NCBI GenBank assembly: GCA_017961685.1
Contig: JAGCWW010000063.1
Location: 1-64,000, forward strand
Source: Acholeplasmatales bacterium
GTDB lineage: Bacteria > Bacillota_I > Bacilli_A > Acholeplasmatales > JAEDCM01
Reading direction: 5' to 3'
Length of the DNA: 64,000 nt
Position numbers and translations under genes: made by a program. Below are positions 45,749 to 55,676 of this stretch, piece after piece. How positions within the stretch are numbered: the stretch's first letter is position 1; the number at the start of each line of letters is the position of its first letter. The notes under the pieces are model-generated. The model was not told the origin of the DNA, searched no databases, and worked only from the letters and a program-made list of their open reading frames with translations.

Positions 45749-47053
45749 TTAGTGCAATTTTCTATTATCGATAACACGTTTTGCTTTACCTTCAGAACGA
45801 GTAATAGTCTTTGGAGCAACCATCTTAACTGTAGCACCAATACCTAATACACTTCTAAGTGCATCTGTAATCTTCTTTCGAGTAGCTTCAATTGATTTTA
45901 CATCATCTGTAAACATATCTTCATTCATTTCTACCCATACATCTAGTGTATCGTTATTATTAACTCTATCAACAATAATTTGATAATTTGGTGTAATTCC
46001 TCCACCAACCTTTAGTAATACTTCTTCGATTTGACTTGGGAATACATTTACTCCACGAATAATTAACATATCATCACTTCTACCTTGTGGCTTAGTCATT
46101 TTGATGAATGTTCTACCACAACTACACTTTTCTAAAGATAGGCTTGCGATATCTCTAGTTCTATAACGAATTAGAGGGAAAGCTTCTTTTGTAATAGTTG
46201 TGAATACTAATTCACCAGTTGAACCGATAGGTAATACTTCTAGAGTATCTGGATCAATGATTTCTGGAATAAACATATCTTCATTTACGTGCATTCCTTT
46301 TTGGCATTCACATTCATAAGCAACACCTGGACCCATAATTTCAGATAGACCATAAATATCATAAGCCTTGATGTTTAATTTTTCTTCAATTTGCTTACGC
46401 ATTTCTTCTGTCCAAGGTTCAGCACCAAAGATACCTGCCTTTAGCTTTAATTGATCTTTTACACCCATTTCTTCAATTGTTTCACCTAAATACATAGCGT
46501 ATGATGGTGTAGCACAAAGAATAGTTGAACCAAAATCAATCATAGTTTGAATTTGTCTTTGAGTGTTACCAGTAGATGTAGGAATAACTGTAGCGCCAAT
46601 TTTTTGAGCACCATCATGTGCACCAAGTCCACCAGTAAATAGTCCATATCCATAAGATACTTGAACAAATGAATTAGAGTCTCCTCCTGTAGCATAGATT
46701 TGTCTAGCGACACAATCACTCCACATATCTAAATCGTTTTTAGTATAACCTACAACGATTTGCTTACCTGTTGTACCACTTGATGCATGTACTCTAACTA
46801 CATCCTTCATAGGTACGGCAAATAAACCATATGGATAATAATCTCTTAAATCCTTCTTGTATGAGAATGGTAATTTAGATAAATCTTCTATACCATGAAT
46901 ATCACTAGGTTTAAGTCCTAGTTCATCCATTCTATTTCTAAATAATTCAACTCTTTCATACATTCTTTTAACTTGTTTTACTAAACGCTCAGATTGAAGT
47001 TTTTCTAATTCCTTTCTATCCATGCATTCTATTTCTTTTTGATAAAATGACAT
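45749..47053 (-). CDS. paaK: phenylacetate-CoA ligase
   Basis: 434 aa. ANL-family motifs: VHASSGTTGKQIVVGY, AEPWTEEMR, YDIYGLSEIMGPGVAYEC, YRTRDIASL, MLIIRGVNVFPSQIEEVL. It activates phenylacetate or other arylacetates with ATP and CoA. It contains a CSCG metal-binding-type segment (LEKCSCGRTFI) typical of the family. It sits between the ACT gene and iorBA; together they interconvert arylpyruvate, arylacetyl-CoA and arylacetate. Confidence 0.95.
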   Translation of the reverse strand: MSFYQKEIECMDRKELEKLQSERLVKQVKRMYERVELFRNRMDELGLKPSDIHGIEDLSKLPFSYKKDLRDYYPYGLFAVPMKDVVRVHASSGTTGKQIVVGYTKNDLDMWSDCVARQIYATGGDSNSFVQVSYGYGLFTGGLGAHDGAQKIGATVIPTSTGNTQRQIQTMIDFGSTILCATPSYAMYLGETIEEMGVKDQLKLKAGIFGAEPWTEEMRKQIEEKLNIKAYDIYGLSEIMGPGVAYECECQKGMHVNEDMFIPEIIDPDTLEVLPIGSTGELVFTTITKEAFPLIRYRTRDIASLSLEKCSCGRTFIKMTKPQGRSDDMLIIRGVNVFPSQIEEVLLKVGGGITPNYQIIVDRVNNNDTLDVWVEMNEDMFTDDVKSIEATRKKITDALRSVLGIGATVKMVAPKTITRSEGKAKRVIDNRKLH

Positions 47054-47065
47054 TGTTTTTTCCTC

Positions 47066-47626
47066 CTATAGGTTATAACCTAAATCAAATGCTTTGATGT
47101 TTGAATCAATAAATTGTGGCTTAACTGTAGCCTTTATCACTTCAATCCACTTATCATAACTAATATTTGTTGATTTAGCCATTACGCCAATTAATACAAC
47201 ATTAACACTCTTTGCATTTCCAGCTTCTTTAGCTAGTTTATATGCATCTATTACTTTTAAATTTACCTTTTTACTCATCTTTTCAAAGATGTTTTCAGGA
47301 TAAGTTGTTGCCCCAATAATTACAGGCATTGGATTAATTTCTTGATCATTACAAATGATTAATCCATCCTTCTTTAAATAAGGCATTGCACGATATGCTT
47401 CTAACTTTTCAAAAGCTAAAATAATATCAGCTTCACCCTTATCAATAATTGGTGAATATACTTTATCACCATATTTAACATAAGTTACAACTGATCCACC
47501 TCTTTGGCTCATACCATGAACCTCAGATACTTTTACATCATAACCTTCATTTATTACTGTGTTACCAAGGATTCTACTAGCAAGTAATGTTCCTTGACCA
47601 CCAACACCAACAATCATTATATTCAT
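47066..47626 (-). CDS. iorB: indolepyruvate:ferredoxin oxidoreductase, beta subunit
   Basis: 186 aa, gamma/beta-type POR domain: MIVGVGGQGTLLASRILG, VSEVHGMSQRGGSVVTYVKYG, GEADIILAFEKLEAYRA. Forms the active enzyme with IorA. The start is 2 nt after the iorA stop. Confidence 0.96.
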   Translation of the reverse strand: MNIMIVGVGGQGTLLASRILGNTVINEGYDVKVSEVHGMSQRGGSVVTYVKYGDKVYSPIIDKGEADIILAFEKLEAYRAMPYLKKDGLIICNDQEINPMPVIIGATTYPENIFEKMSKKVNLKVIDAYKLAKEAGNAKSVNVVLIGVMAKSTNISYDKWIEVIKATVKPQFIDSNIKAFDLGYNL

Positions 47627-47628
47627 AA

Positions 47629-49362
47629 TTAATCCTCCTTAACGATAGCCTTGAATGGACATACATTAGTACACAATCCACATCCATTACATTGACTTTG
47701 ATCAATTACAATTGCATCATTTTTAACACTAATTGCAGGACAACCTAACTTCATACATTGCTTACACTTCTTACATGCATCAGTTATTACGCAGTGTCCT
47801 GTATATTTAACCTTCTTTAATAATGCACAAGGACGTTGTGCAATGATTAATGATACATCATCTCTATTGACTTCTTCTTTAACAACTTTCTCAAAGTTCT
47901 TTACATCAAAAGGATCGGCTACAACGATATGTTCAATACCGATTGCTTGACCTAACTTAATTAAGTCAACTTGTTTTGTATCCTCACCTCTAATAGTTTT
48001 ACCAGTTGTAGGGTTATCTTGATGACCTGTCATACCAGTAATTGAGTTATCAAGGATAATGACTGTATTAGCCCCTTTATTGTATACCATATCAATTAAT
48101 CCAGTGATACCTGAATGAATAAATGTTGAATCACCGATAACTGATACTAACTTTTTATTGAATTCAGCACCTCTAGCTTTAGCCATACCAAATGCGGCTG
48201 AAACAGATGCACCCATACAAATAGTTGAATCAACAGCTTCAAGTGGTTTAACAGCACCTAAAGTGTAGCATCCAATATCTCCTGATACAACTAATCCTAA
48301 TTTCTTTAGTACATAGAATGTTCCTCTGTGAGGACAACCTGCACACATTACTGGAGGTCTAACTGGAATAACCTCATCTAGTTTAGGACATTCTACAGGA
48401 TCAATGTTAAGGATTGCTTTTCTTATCATACTTGGAGTATATTCACCAAGCATTGTGAAAACTTCTTTTCCAATTACGCTAATTCCATTTACTTTACAAT
48501 GTTCTTCAATAAATGAATCTAATTCTTCAATAACGTATAATTTATCTAAGCCTTTAGCAAAGTTCTTAATTAGTTCAACTGGAAGTGGATAAACCATACC
48601 AAGTTTTAAATAATTAACCTTATTTCCTAAAGCTTCTTTTGCATAAACATATGTAATACCATTTGTAATTACACCAATTTTTGAATTGTTGTTTTCTACT
48701 ACATTAAGTTTAGTAGCCTCAGCAAACTTAACTAACTTATTATATCTTTCTTCAACAATTACGTGTCTTTTAATAGCGTTAGCTGGCATCATTACATTCT
48801 TTCCAATATTCTTTTCATATGGTTTAAGTTCATAATTAATTCTATCGTTTAATTCAACTAATCCTTGTGAATGACTTACACGTGTAGATAATCTTAAAAT
48901 TACAGGTGTATCAAATTCTTCAGATAAGTTAAAGGCTTCTTTAATGAATTCCTTACATTCACTACTATCTGATGGTTCAAGCATCATAGACTTACTAGCC
49001 TTAGCATAATGTCTTGAATCTTGTTCATTTTGGCTTGAATGCATACCTGGATCATCAGCTACACAGAATACTAAACCACCATTAACACCGATATAGCTTA
49101 CAGTGAATAGTGGGTCTGCCATAACATTCATACCAACATGCTTCATACAGCTCATTGCTCTTGCACCTGCCATAGATGCTCCAATTGCTACTTCACTAGC
49201 AACCTTTTCATTTGGTGCCCATTCAGCATAAATTTCATCATACTTGATGATATTTTCTGTTATTTCAGTTGAAGGTGTACCAGGATAACTAGCACATAAA
49301 GTACAACCTGCTTCATAAGCGCCACGAGCAACTGCTTCATTTCCTAATAATAACTTTTTCAC
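47629..49362 (-). CDS. iorA: indolepyruvate:ferredoxin oxidoreductase, alpha subunit
   Basis: 577 aa. An N-terminal pyrimidine-binding domain (LLLGNEAVARGAYEAG, SYPGTPSTEI) is followed by a TPP-binding domain (CAGCPHRGTFYVL, GDIGCYTLG, VIGDSTFIHSGITGL, LDNSITGMTGHQDNP). Two [4Fe-4S] clusters are at the C-terminus (CKKCKQCMKLGCPAI and CNGCGLCTNVCPF). It converts arylpyruvates plus CoA to arylacetyl-CoA, CO2 and reduced ferredoxin; the reaction is reversible in anaerobes. First gene of the iorA-iorB-paaK-ACT run. Confidence 0.97.
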   Translation of the reverse strand: MKKLLLGNEAVARGAYEAGCTLCASYPGTPSTEITENIIKYDEIYAEWAPNEKVASEVAIGASMAGARAMSCMKHVGMNVMADPLFTVSYIGVNGGLVFCVADDPGMHSSQNEQDSRHYAKASKSMMLEPSDSSECKEFIKEAFNLSEEFDTPVILRLSTRVSHSQGLVELNDRINYELKPYEKNIGKNVMMPANAIKRHVIVEERYNKLVKFAEATKLNVVENNNSKIGVITNGITYVYAKEALGNKVNYLKLGMVYPLPVELIKNFAKGLDKLYVIEELDSFIEEHCKVNGISVIGKEVFTMLGEYTPSMIRKAILNIDPVECPKLDEVIPVRPPVMCAGCPHRGTFYVLKKLGLVVSGDIGCYTLGAVKPLEAVDSTICMGASVSAAFGMAKARGAEFNKKLVSVIGDSTFIHSGITGLIDMVYNKGANTVIILDNSITGMTGHQDNPTTGKTIRGEDTKQVDLIKLGQAIGIEHIVVADPFDVKNFEKVVKEEVNRDDVSLIIAQRPCALLKKVKYTGHCVITDACKKCKQCMKLGCPAISVKNDAIVIDQSQCNGCGLCTNVCPFKAIVKED

Positions 49363-49462
49363 AAAAACACTCCCTTTACAATATTTAATATTATAACATA
49401 ACTTTATATATATTTAAATATATAAGTTTTATTTGATACAAAATATTCTTTTTTGTTTAAGC

Positions 49463-49492
49463 AAAAAAGAAAAAGTGATTCGTTTGAATCAC
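49463..49492 (-). terminator. terminator of the glycosyltransferase gene
   Basis: Minus-strand GTGATTCAAACGAATCAC hairpin followed by TTTTTCTTTTTT; the stem overlaps the gene's last codons. Confidence 0.88.
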
Positions 49493-50640
49493 ATTTTAAT
49501 AGCATCACTAAACATTTCAATTAAAGCATCAATTGAATATTCGATATTATATTCATAAACTAAATCTTTATATTTTAAAGCTTCAGCTTTTCTTTTTTCT
49601 CCATTTTCTAGCCAGTAATCAATTTTACTTGCTAAATCCTTAGGATCTTTTTCTGTGTAAGTTGAATTTTGATCATTAGCAAATTGACTAGTTGCACTAA
49701 ATTTACCCTTAGCAATAATAGGAAGTAGGCCTGTTTGTACTGCTTCCATACATGATAAACCTTCTACCTCAATGTATGCTAAATGAATATATAAATCTGA
49801 GCCTCTAGATAATCTTTGTAATTCATCTAGTGGATAAAAGCCAAATACAGGATTATACTTTAGTACTCCCTTTTTTACTAGTTTGTTAGCAAGCTTTTTA
49901 AGCTTCTTTTCTTGTGGCCCTTTACCAGCAAAAATAAGTTGAATTTCTTTATTATGTTTTGAATATTTCATTGCATTAAGTAATGTCTTTAAATTCTTTT
50001 CAACACTATATCTACCAATAGTAATAATAGTATATTTTGCATCACTTATTTTCTTAACTTCTGTATCGTTAGTATTAACTAAATCTTCAACAACTAAACC
50101 ATTAGATATTACTCTAAGTTCTGATTTAAAGCCATTAGCTTCTAGACGCTCTTTGACATTTTCTGTTGGGCATTGTATTATTTTACATTTATCAAAGCAA
50201 CTCTTCTTCCACCATTTTAAAGTTAAACCATTTAAGAATGTTTTATCTAAATGAACTGTTGCAAATAAGTTTTCTGGATGTAGGTGGTATGTTGCTGTAC
50301 AAGGCTTATTCATATTCTTAGCTAGCTTTGCTACAGCCATTTCAATAGCAAATGGTTCTTCTAAGTGAATTATATCAGCCCAGTTAATAGCATCTATTGC
50401 GATTCTTTTATTAGTCTTCGCAAAAGAATAACCTTGTTTTTTAATTAGATGATTAAAAATAGGCATTTTATAATCGTCTAATATGTAATCAGGTTGCTCT
50501 CCATTTGGATCAGGATTTTTTGCTGAAAGAATTCTTACATCTAATCCTCTTTCCTTAAGCTTTTTAACTGTTCTTCTAGCTGAAGCACATAAACCGTTAC
50601 CTTTAGTATAAAAATTGTTTATGACAAATAATATCTTCAT
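49489..50640 (-). CDS. GT4-family glycosyltransferase
   Basis: 383 aa GT-B enzyme. N-domain MKILFVINNFYTKGNGLCASARRTVKKL; acceptor region TATYHLHPENLF; C-domain TIGRYSVEKNLKTLL, IFAGKGPQEKKL, and EVEGLSCMEAVQTGLLPI (E-x7-E). Similar to diacylglycerol glucosyltransferases that make glycolipid anchors, but the acceptor is not proven. Monocistronic with its own terminator. It is only distantly similar to the GT at 25 kb. Confidence 0.9.
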   Translation of the reverse strand: MKILFVINNFYTKGNGLCASARRTVKKLKERGLDVRILSAKNPDPNGEQPDYILDDYKMPIFNHLIKKQGYSFAKTNKRIAIDAINWADIIHLEEPFAIEMAVAKLAKNMNKPCTATYHLHPENLFATVHLDKTFLNGLTLKWWKKSCFDKCKIIQCPTENVKERLEANGFKSELRVISNGLVVEDLVNTNDTEVKKISDAKYTIITIGRYSVEKNLKTLLNAMKYSKHNKEIQLIFAGKGPQEKKLKKLANKLVKKGVLKYNPVFGFYPLDELQRLSRGSDLYIHLAYIEVEGLSCMEAVQTGLLPIIAKGKFSATSQFANDQNSTYTEKDPKDLASKIDYWLENGEKRKAEALKYKDLVYEYNIEYSIDALIEMFSDAIKM

Positions 50641-50730
50641 AAAACTTCACCCGCAAAATGTTTTAGAAAATTAATATAAATATTAATTCCCATATATAAT
50701 TGTATCAAAAATAAAAAATAAAACAATACA

Positions 50731-50758
50731 AAAAAAGCCCCTAATGTTTATTAGGGGC
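50731..50758 (-). terminator. terminator of rubrerythrin
   Basis: Minus-strand GCCCCTAATAAACATTAGGGGC perfect stem followed by TTTTTT. Confidence 0.93.
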
Positions 50759-50766
50759 ATTTAATT

Positions 50767-51300
50767 CTAGTAATTTTCTTTTCTAACTTCGAAATAGCTT
50801 TGTGGATGAGCACATACAGGACAGATTTGAGGTGCTTTCTTTCCAATTACTAAGTGACCGCAGTTTCTGCATTCCCACATAGTTTCTTCACTCTTTTCGA
50901 ATACCTTTTGCATTTCAATGTTATTTAATAAAGCAAGGTATCTTTTTTCATGTTCTTTTTCGATTGCTCCAACCATTCTAAACTTAATAGCGATTGCTTT
51001 GAATCCTTCTTCTTCAGCTTCTTTAGCCATTCTTTCATACATATCAGTCCATTCAAAGTTTTCACCTTCAGCAGCAGCCTTTAAGTTTTCTACTGTAGTT
51101 CCAATTCCTTGTAATTCTTTAAACCACATTTTAGCATGTTCTTTTTCGTTATTAGCAGTTGCTTCAAAGATAGCAGCAATTTGTTCATAACCTTCTTTTT
51201 TAGCTACACTTGCAAAATAAGTGTATTTGTTTCTTGCTTGTGATTCACCAGCAAATGCTTCTTTTAAATTCTTTTCTGTTTTACTTCCCTTTAATTCCAT
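50767..51300 (-). CDS. rbr: rubrerythrin
   Basis: 177 aa. A ferritin-like diiron domain ([38 protein letters not shown]) is followed by a rubredoxin domain (WECRNCGH...CPVCAHP). Reduces peroxide using NAD(P)H-derived electrons, the typical oxygen defence of anaerobes. It starts 13 nt after the MORN-repeat gene, so the two may be co-transcribed. Confidence 0.97.
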   Translation of the reverse strand: MELKGSKTEKNLKEAFAGESQARNKYTYFASVAKKEGYEQIAAIFEATANNEKEHAKMWFKELQGIGTTVENLKAAAEGENFEWTDMYERMAKEAEEEGFKAIAIKFRMVGAIEKEHEKRYLALLNNIEMQKVFEKSEETMWECRNCGHLVIGKKAPQICPVCAHPQSYFEVRKENY

Positions 51301-51313
51301 TTTAATTTCCTCC

Positions 51314-52846
51314 TTAAATTTCTGCCCAATCTTTTAGTCTATCATATAATGAGTCGACTGTTAGTTTATCCCTTAGGTAAACCCTATTTTCTTTCTTTCC
51401 ATTTGAGAATGTATAAATGAATGGGCCATTCTTTTTACCACTTTCAAAGGAACCTCTTTCAAAGTCACCATTAGTGTAGAAGTAAGTACCTACACCATGT
51501 CTATTATTATTTCTAAAAAAGCCTTCATAGCGTTCTCCATTAGCAAAATAGTATGTACCTTTACCACATCTTTCACCATCCATTACTTGTCCTACATATA
51601 TATCTCCATTAGAGAAAGTGACAACTCTTTGGTCTGGTTCAATAGTATTAACATTTAATAACTTTTTACCAATTAGTTTTCCTTGTGGGTTATATACTCT
51701 ACTTTCAATTCTACCATCTTTATAATAATAGAATGCTTGACCAACTATAACATTTTTAACATATGATCCTTCTTGTCTATCACCTTTTTTATCTCCACTA
51801 CCAAAGTGATATACACCATTTCCATCAATTATGTTATCTCTAAATGATCCTTCATAAATATCACCATTTTCATAGTAATATGTACCTACACCATTAATTT
51901 TACCGCCTCTTACATCACCAATAAATAGGCCTGATTTTGTTTTAACAACAACTTGACCAATTCTAGCGGTATTTTTATTTAAAGCTTTTTTCTTTATTAA
52001 TTTTCCGTTTTCATAGTATCTTTCTTCTATGATTCCGTTTGTATCATAATAATATGTTGGGACATTACTAATTTGACGTCCTTCATGCCAAGTAGCTTCC
52101 TCTCTTTGACCTCCAGCATAATAATAAGTACCCTTACCTTCACGCATATCATTTAGCCAACTACCCTTATATTTTTCACCATTAGGGTATGAGCAAGTTC
52201 CTTCACCACTACGTTTACCTTTAGAGAATTCTCCTTCATAAACTTGATTAGTATTTAAAGTGATTTTCCCCTTACCGTCAAATAATCCGTTAACGATATC
52301 CCCTACATATATACCATTAGCAAACTTTCTTTTTGTTTTTCCTGAAACTAATTTTCCTTTTTTAAATGTACCTGCATTATAGCATCCATCGCTAAATAAT
52401 TGTTCGCACTCGCCTTCAAGTAAATCATTTTCCCAAGTACCTTTGAAGGTATCTCCATCATTACTCTTATAAGTACCTTTACCTTGACGAACTCTCTTAC
52501 CATTTAAGACAATTACACTACCTGTATAAATACCATCCTTATAAACGATTTGAGTTGTGCCATCTTTTTTAAGTTCAACTTTTTTAGCAACTTGTTTTTG
52601 CGTTTCTTCTTTTTTCTTTAACTCTTCTTCTTTACGCTTTAATTCTTCTTCCTTTTTCTTTAGTTCAAGCTCACGTTTTTTAATGCTATCATTTTCTTTT
52701 TGTTTTTTATATCTTTCATATTCATCATAGCATGCTTTAACGCTAGCTTTATTTCCACATTTAGGACATTGTAATAAAGCTGTAGAAGTTTTTGCATATT
52801 TTAGTTCAAATAATGCTGTACATTTTACGCATTTTGCATTTGCCAT
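51314..52846 (-). CDS. zinc-ribbon, coiled-coil, MORN-repeat protein
   Basis: 510 aa from ATG 52846 ([13 protein letters not shown] 8 nt upstream). N-terminal zinc ribbon (CVKC...CPKCG), a Lys/Glu coiled coil (~45-95, [11 protein letters not shown]-like), then a long array of MORN repeats ([47 protein letters not shown]). Linker segments with [20 protein letters not shown] appear about three times. MORN arrays bind lipids or proteins. No membrane segment. The function in bacteria is largely unknown. Confidence 0.88.
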   Translation of the reverse strand: MANAKCVKCTALFELKYAKTSTALLQCPKCGNKASVKACYDEYERYKKQKENDSIKKRELELKKKEEELKRKEEELKKKEETQKQVAKKVELKKDGTTQIVYKDGIYTGSVIVLNGKRVRQGKGTYKSNDGDTFKGTWENDLLEGECEQLFSDGCYNAGTFKKGKLVSGKTKRKFANGIYVGDIVNGLFDGKGKITLNTNQVYEGEFSKGKRSGEGTCSYPNGEKYKGSWLNDMREGKGTYYYAGGQREEATWHEGRQISNVPTYYYDTNGIIEERYYENGKLIKKKALNKNTARIGQVVVKTKSGLFIGDVRGGKINGVGTYYYENGDIYEGSFRDNIIDGNGVYHFGSGDKKGDRQEGSYVKNVIVGQAFYYYKDGRIESRVYNPQGKLIGKKLLNVNTIEPDQRVVTFSNGDIYVGQVMDGERCGKGTYYFANGERYEGFFRNNNRHGVGTYFYTNGDFERGSFESGKKNGPFIYTFSNGKKENRVYLRDKLTVDSLYDRLKDWAEI

Positions 52847-52870
52847 AATAATCACTCCGTTATTATTATA

Positions 52871-53149
52871 TCATAAATTATTTTTTTCGCTTTTGTTTTT
52901 CATATATTTCTTATATTTTTTTACACTGATTATGATGTATAGTGTTAGTATTAGATATGCTGCTAGGGCAATGCATCCAAAAACAATACCAACAGTATAG
53001 AAACCCCATGAATATGTAGTATGTCCATCAGTTGAAATAATCTTAGGTTGACGTGCACCTATAACCATACAACCAATAGATGAATAAGTTAAGCATAGGC
53101 ATGTAATAGCTAGTACTACACCTATAGCAATTAGTATTTTTTTAACCAT
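52871..53149 (-). CDS. small two-helix membrane protein, unknown
   Basis: 92 aa from ATG 53149 (MVKKILIAIGVVLAITCL), chosen because GGAGGAG lies upstream. It overlaps the end of the preceding gene by 8 nt. Two hydrophobic segments (4-26 and ~55-80) flank a short Gly-rich loop (YSWGFYTVGIVFG). No family recognised. Confidence 0.7.
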   Translation of the reverse strand: MVKKILIAIGVVLAITCLCLTYSSIGCMVIGARQPKIISTDGHTTYSWGFYTVGIVFGCIALAAYLILTLYIIISVKKYKKYMKNKSEKNNL

Positions 53150-53792
53150 AGCGCTTCTCCTCCAAATAATAAGTTTTCTTTTCCCCATCAATGAAGGTAA
53201 AAGCATATTCATGCATAATCATGGTTCTGTTTGTTTCATAGCCTTTAAACTCTTTTATAAGCTTATGTAAGCGTGATGGACTATTAAAAGTTCTCTTACT
53301 AAACTTCATATTACTATCAACACACATATTCCAAATAGATATTGCTAGATATGTACAATTATGCCTAAAAGTCCATGTGTCATTATTAGTGATAAACTCG
53401 TTAATAAGCCCTAATTTGTCGCTTGATATGTATGCTGAAATACTTACTACACCATCATAGCGCTTAGCCTTATGTTGGTATTGTGCCTCTAAATCATACC
53501 AAACTCCATAGTGATCATCAATACCCCAAGCACCGAATGTTAATTCATCATCTTTTAGTATTTGATAATCTCTAATAAATACTTCTTTATCAGTTAAATT
53601 TTTAACAGCTAAAAAGGAATGACCAAAAGATTTGATTAGAAATTTACTATCACTTTTACCACTATCTGAATAGATAGTTAAAAGTAAGTCATCTGTTTCT
53701 TTTCTTTCATTTACTAACCTTAACTTCTTTTTACAACTTACAGTTAGTAACACTAGAAAAGCAAGTATAAAAGTTAATAGAATCTTTTTCAT
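53142..53792 (-). CDS. lipoprotein with GHSFL and HNCTY motifs, possible Cys peptidase-like fold
   Basis: 216 aa. Lipobox TVSC followed by KKKLRLVNE. The H in KSFGHSFLAVKN and the C in FRHNCTYLAISIW resemble the His/Cys pair of permuted NlpC/P60-like or DUF4105-type proteins, in which a conserved NC(T/A) segment starts a helix. That assignment is by eye and weak. It overlaps both neighbours by a few nt (4 with the ACT-MBL gene), so it is translated as part of that operon. Confidence 0.6.
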   Translation of the reverse strand: MKKILLTFILAFLVLLTVSCKKKLRLVNERKETDDLLLTIYSDSGKSDSKFLIKSFGHSFLAVKNLTDKEVFIRDYQILKDDELTFGAWGIDDHYGVWYDLEAQYQHKAKRYDGVVSISAYISSDKLGLINEFITNNDTWTFRHNCTYLAISIWNMCVDSNMKFSKRTFNSPSRLHKLIKEFKGYETNRTMIMHEYAFTFIDGEKKTYYLEEKRYG

Positions 53793-55183
53793 AGTCTTGG
53801 TTCTCCATGTCCATAACAGATAATATCAGTATCTTTAATCATAACTTCTAGTTTTAGTCTTTCTTCCTTTGCTTTTATAGAATCCATATTGACACTAGTC
53901 ATTAAGTAAGGTGCTAGCACATTAAATGCTTTTTGTTCATCAGTGTAACCTTTAGGATTAACTAATATATCACCTGTAAAATAAATACTATCTAAAGTAA
54001 TAAATACTTCTCCTTTAGAGTGTCCATTATTTCCTAGATAGAATTTAAATTCTAGATTAGAAATATTAACACTTCCGATATAGTCAAATGGATTTTTAGC
54101 CTCATTATCAACAACAATTAAGCTTTCTAATTTAGGCGGTATATAATTTGATAATATTTTACTAATTTTAACATAAGGCTCATGTGGCTTATAAGCTTCT
54201 CTAAAGTTAGGTTTATTATTTAATTCATTTTTAAAGTTTTCATAACAGTCCTTTGAAACATAGATTTTATCAAACATCTCGACTAAACCACAGTGATCAA
54301 TATCAGGATGCGTAATAATTAAAGATCTTTTATAAGTATCAAAATTAGGTATTAAATACCTTAATACGTTCTTCATTTCTTTAATATATGTTCTAAATCC
54401 TGAGTCAACAAATATTAAATCATTATCTTTTTTGATGATATAAATGTTTGATCCACAAGGTGGTTCAATAGAATATAAAGTATAGTCCTTTAACTCTTTA
54501 ACTTTAATTCTAGGATTAAAATTGAATCCTCTATAATTATTCAATAAATCGCCAAATTTAGCGATATATTCAAATGTCATATGAGGATTTGAGTCATCTT
54601 CTAAAAGCTGCATAACTAAATTCGAGTTTTCAATTAAATCATTAATCTTATTCTTTTCTAAATCTAGTTTAGTTGCAAGCTCATGAGCAAATGAAATATA
54701 AAATACAGTATTATCTAGATTCTTCTCTGTCTTATCATAAGTAATAATACGTACACTACAGTATTTAGTTACTCTCTTTAAGAAACTATCTACCTTACTT
54801 GGATCATCTATAAAAAGAGCCATCTTAAAATACTGATAATCCGTATTATTCTCTTGTGAGCTTATATATGAAATATTGAAATTAAACTCACTTATTATCT
54901 CTAATATAGGAAGTAAAGAATTAGGTTTATCTAATAATTTAAATTCCATTAAAATGACATTTGATTTATCTTCTTTAAATAGAAAATTATCTTGTTTTAA
55001 AACCTCATAAGCCTTGTTAATTACAACTTCAGACCCTTCAACTTCAATAAATAATATATTTGTATCAATGGCATTATTATAACTAACACGTGTGATGTTT
55101 AAACCCAAATTAGATATTATCTTTGTGGGTTTAAGAAAAGACCCTGGTTTATCAGGAATCTTTGTAATAAAAGTTTTTTTCAT
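53789..55183 (-). CDS. tandem ACT domains fused to a metallo-beta-lactamase fold
   Basis: 464 aa. Residues 1-70 and 75-150 are two ACT-like domains (TKIPDKPGSFLKPTKIISNLGLNI, KLLDKPNSLLPILEIISEFNFNI). The MBL domain covers about 240-464: IFVDSGFRTY, ITHPDIDHCGLVEMF (H-x-D-x-D-H form), NGHSKGEVFITLDSIYFTGDI and IICYGHGEP. Metal ligands look intact. ACT domains usually sense amino acids, so a ligand-gated hydrolase is inferred. The substrate is unknown. It begins 12 nt after the acidic 126-aa gene. Confidence 0.8.
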   Translation of the reverse strand: MKKTFITKIPDKPGSFLKPTKIISNLGLNITRVSYNNAIDTNILFIEVEGSEVVINKAYEVLKQDNFLFKEDKSNVILMEFKLLDKPNSLLPILEIISEFNFNISYISSQENNTDYQYFKMALFIDDPSKVDSFLKRVTKYCSVRIITYDKTEKNLDNTVFYISFAHELATKLDLEKNKINDLIENSNLVMQLLEDDSNPHMTFEYIAKFGDLLNNYRGFNFNPRIKVKELKDYTLYSIEPPCGSNIYIIKKDNDLIFVDSGFRTYIKEMKNVLRYLIPNFDTYKRSLIITHPDIDHCGLVEMFDKIYVSKDCYENFKNELNNKPNFREAYKPHEPYVKISKILSNYIPPKLESLIVVDNEAKNPFDYIGSVNISNLEFKFYLGNNGHSKGEVFITLDSIYFTGDILVNPKGYTDEQKAFNVLAPYLMTSVNMDSIKAKEERLKLEVMIKDTDIICYGHGEPRL

Positions 55184-55195
55184 TTTATCCCTTCT

Positions 55196-55576
55196 CTAGA
55201 CGTAATCTTTAACCTTTTCATCTAGTTCTACGAATTCATCTAGGATATCACCAGCTAACTGTTCAGTTAGAGGTACTCCTTTTAAGTAATATTCGATACA
55301 TAGAACTAAATCATCATCTAAGTAAGCTTTTAGGAAAATAGAATCGGCATTGATATTATCTTCTAATTCTAAAGCATCCTCAGTTCCTGTAATTTCAAAT
55401 TCCATTAATTCAGAATAAAATCTAATATATCCTGTTTCTTTTTCATACGAAAATTCACAATTAACTAATCCATAAGATAGTTTAACTTGGAAATCGACAA
55501 TTTCAGCTTCTTTATTATCTTCAAATTCATAATCTACTTCTTCTTTTTTTAATAAATTAATAACACTTTCTAACAT
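55196..55576 (-). CDS. acidic small protein, possibly YbjN-like
   Basis: 126 aa, very acidic (many Glu/Asp), no signal or membrane segment. Alternating beta strands and a C-terminal helix recall YbjN or type III chaperone-like folds, but no diagnostic motif is present. First gene of a four-gene overlapping run. Confidence 0.6.
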   Translation of the reverse strand: MLESVINLLKKEEVDYEFEDNKEAEIVDFQVKLSYGLVNCEFSYEKETGYIRFYSELMEFEITGTEDALELEDNINADSIFLKAYLDDDLVLCIEYYLKGVPLTEQLAGDILDEFVELDEKVKDYV

Positions 55577-55649
55577 ATTTACAACTCCTTTTCTCTTAAG
55601 ATAATTATAGCATATTTAAAAATTTTTTTTCAATATAATTAATTATATT

Positions 55650-55676
55650 AAAAAAGATTCTGGTAGCCCAGAATCT
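55650..55676 (-). terminator. terminator of the PHP gene
   Basis: Minus-strand AGATTCTGGGCTACCAGAATCT hairpin followed by TTTTTT. Confidence 0.9.
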
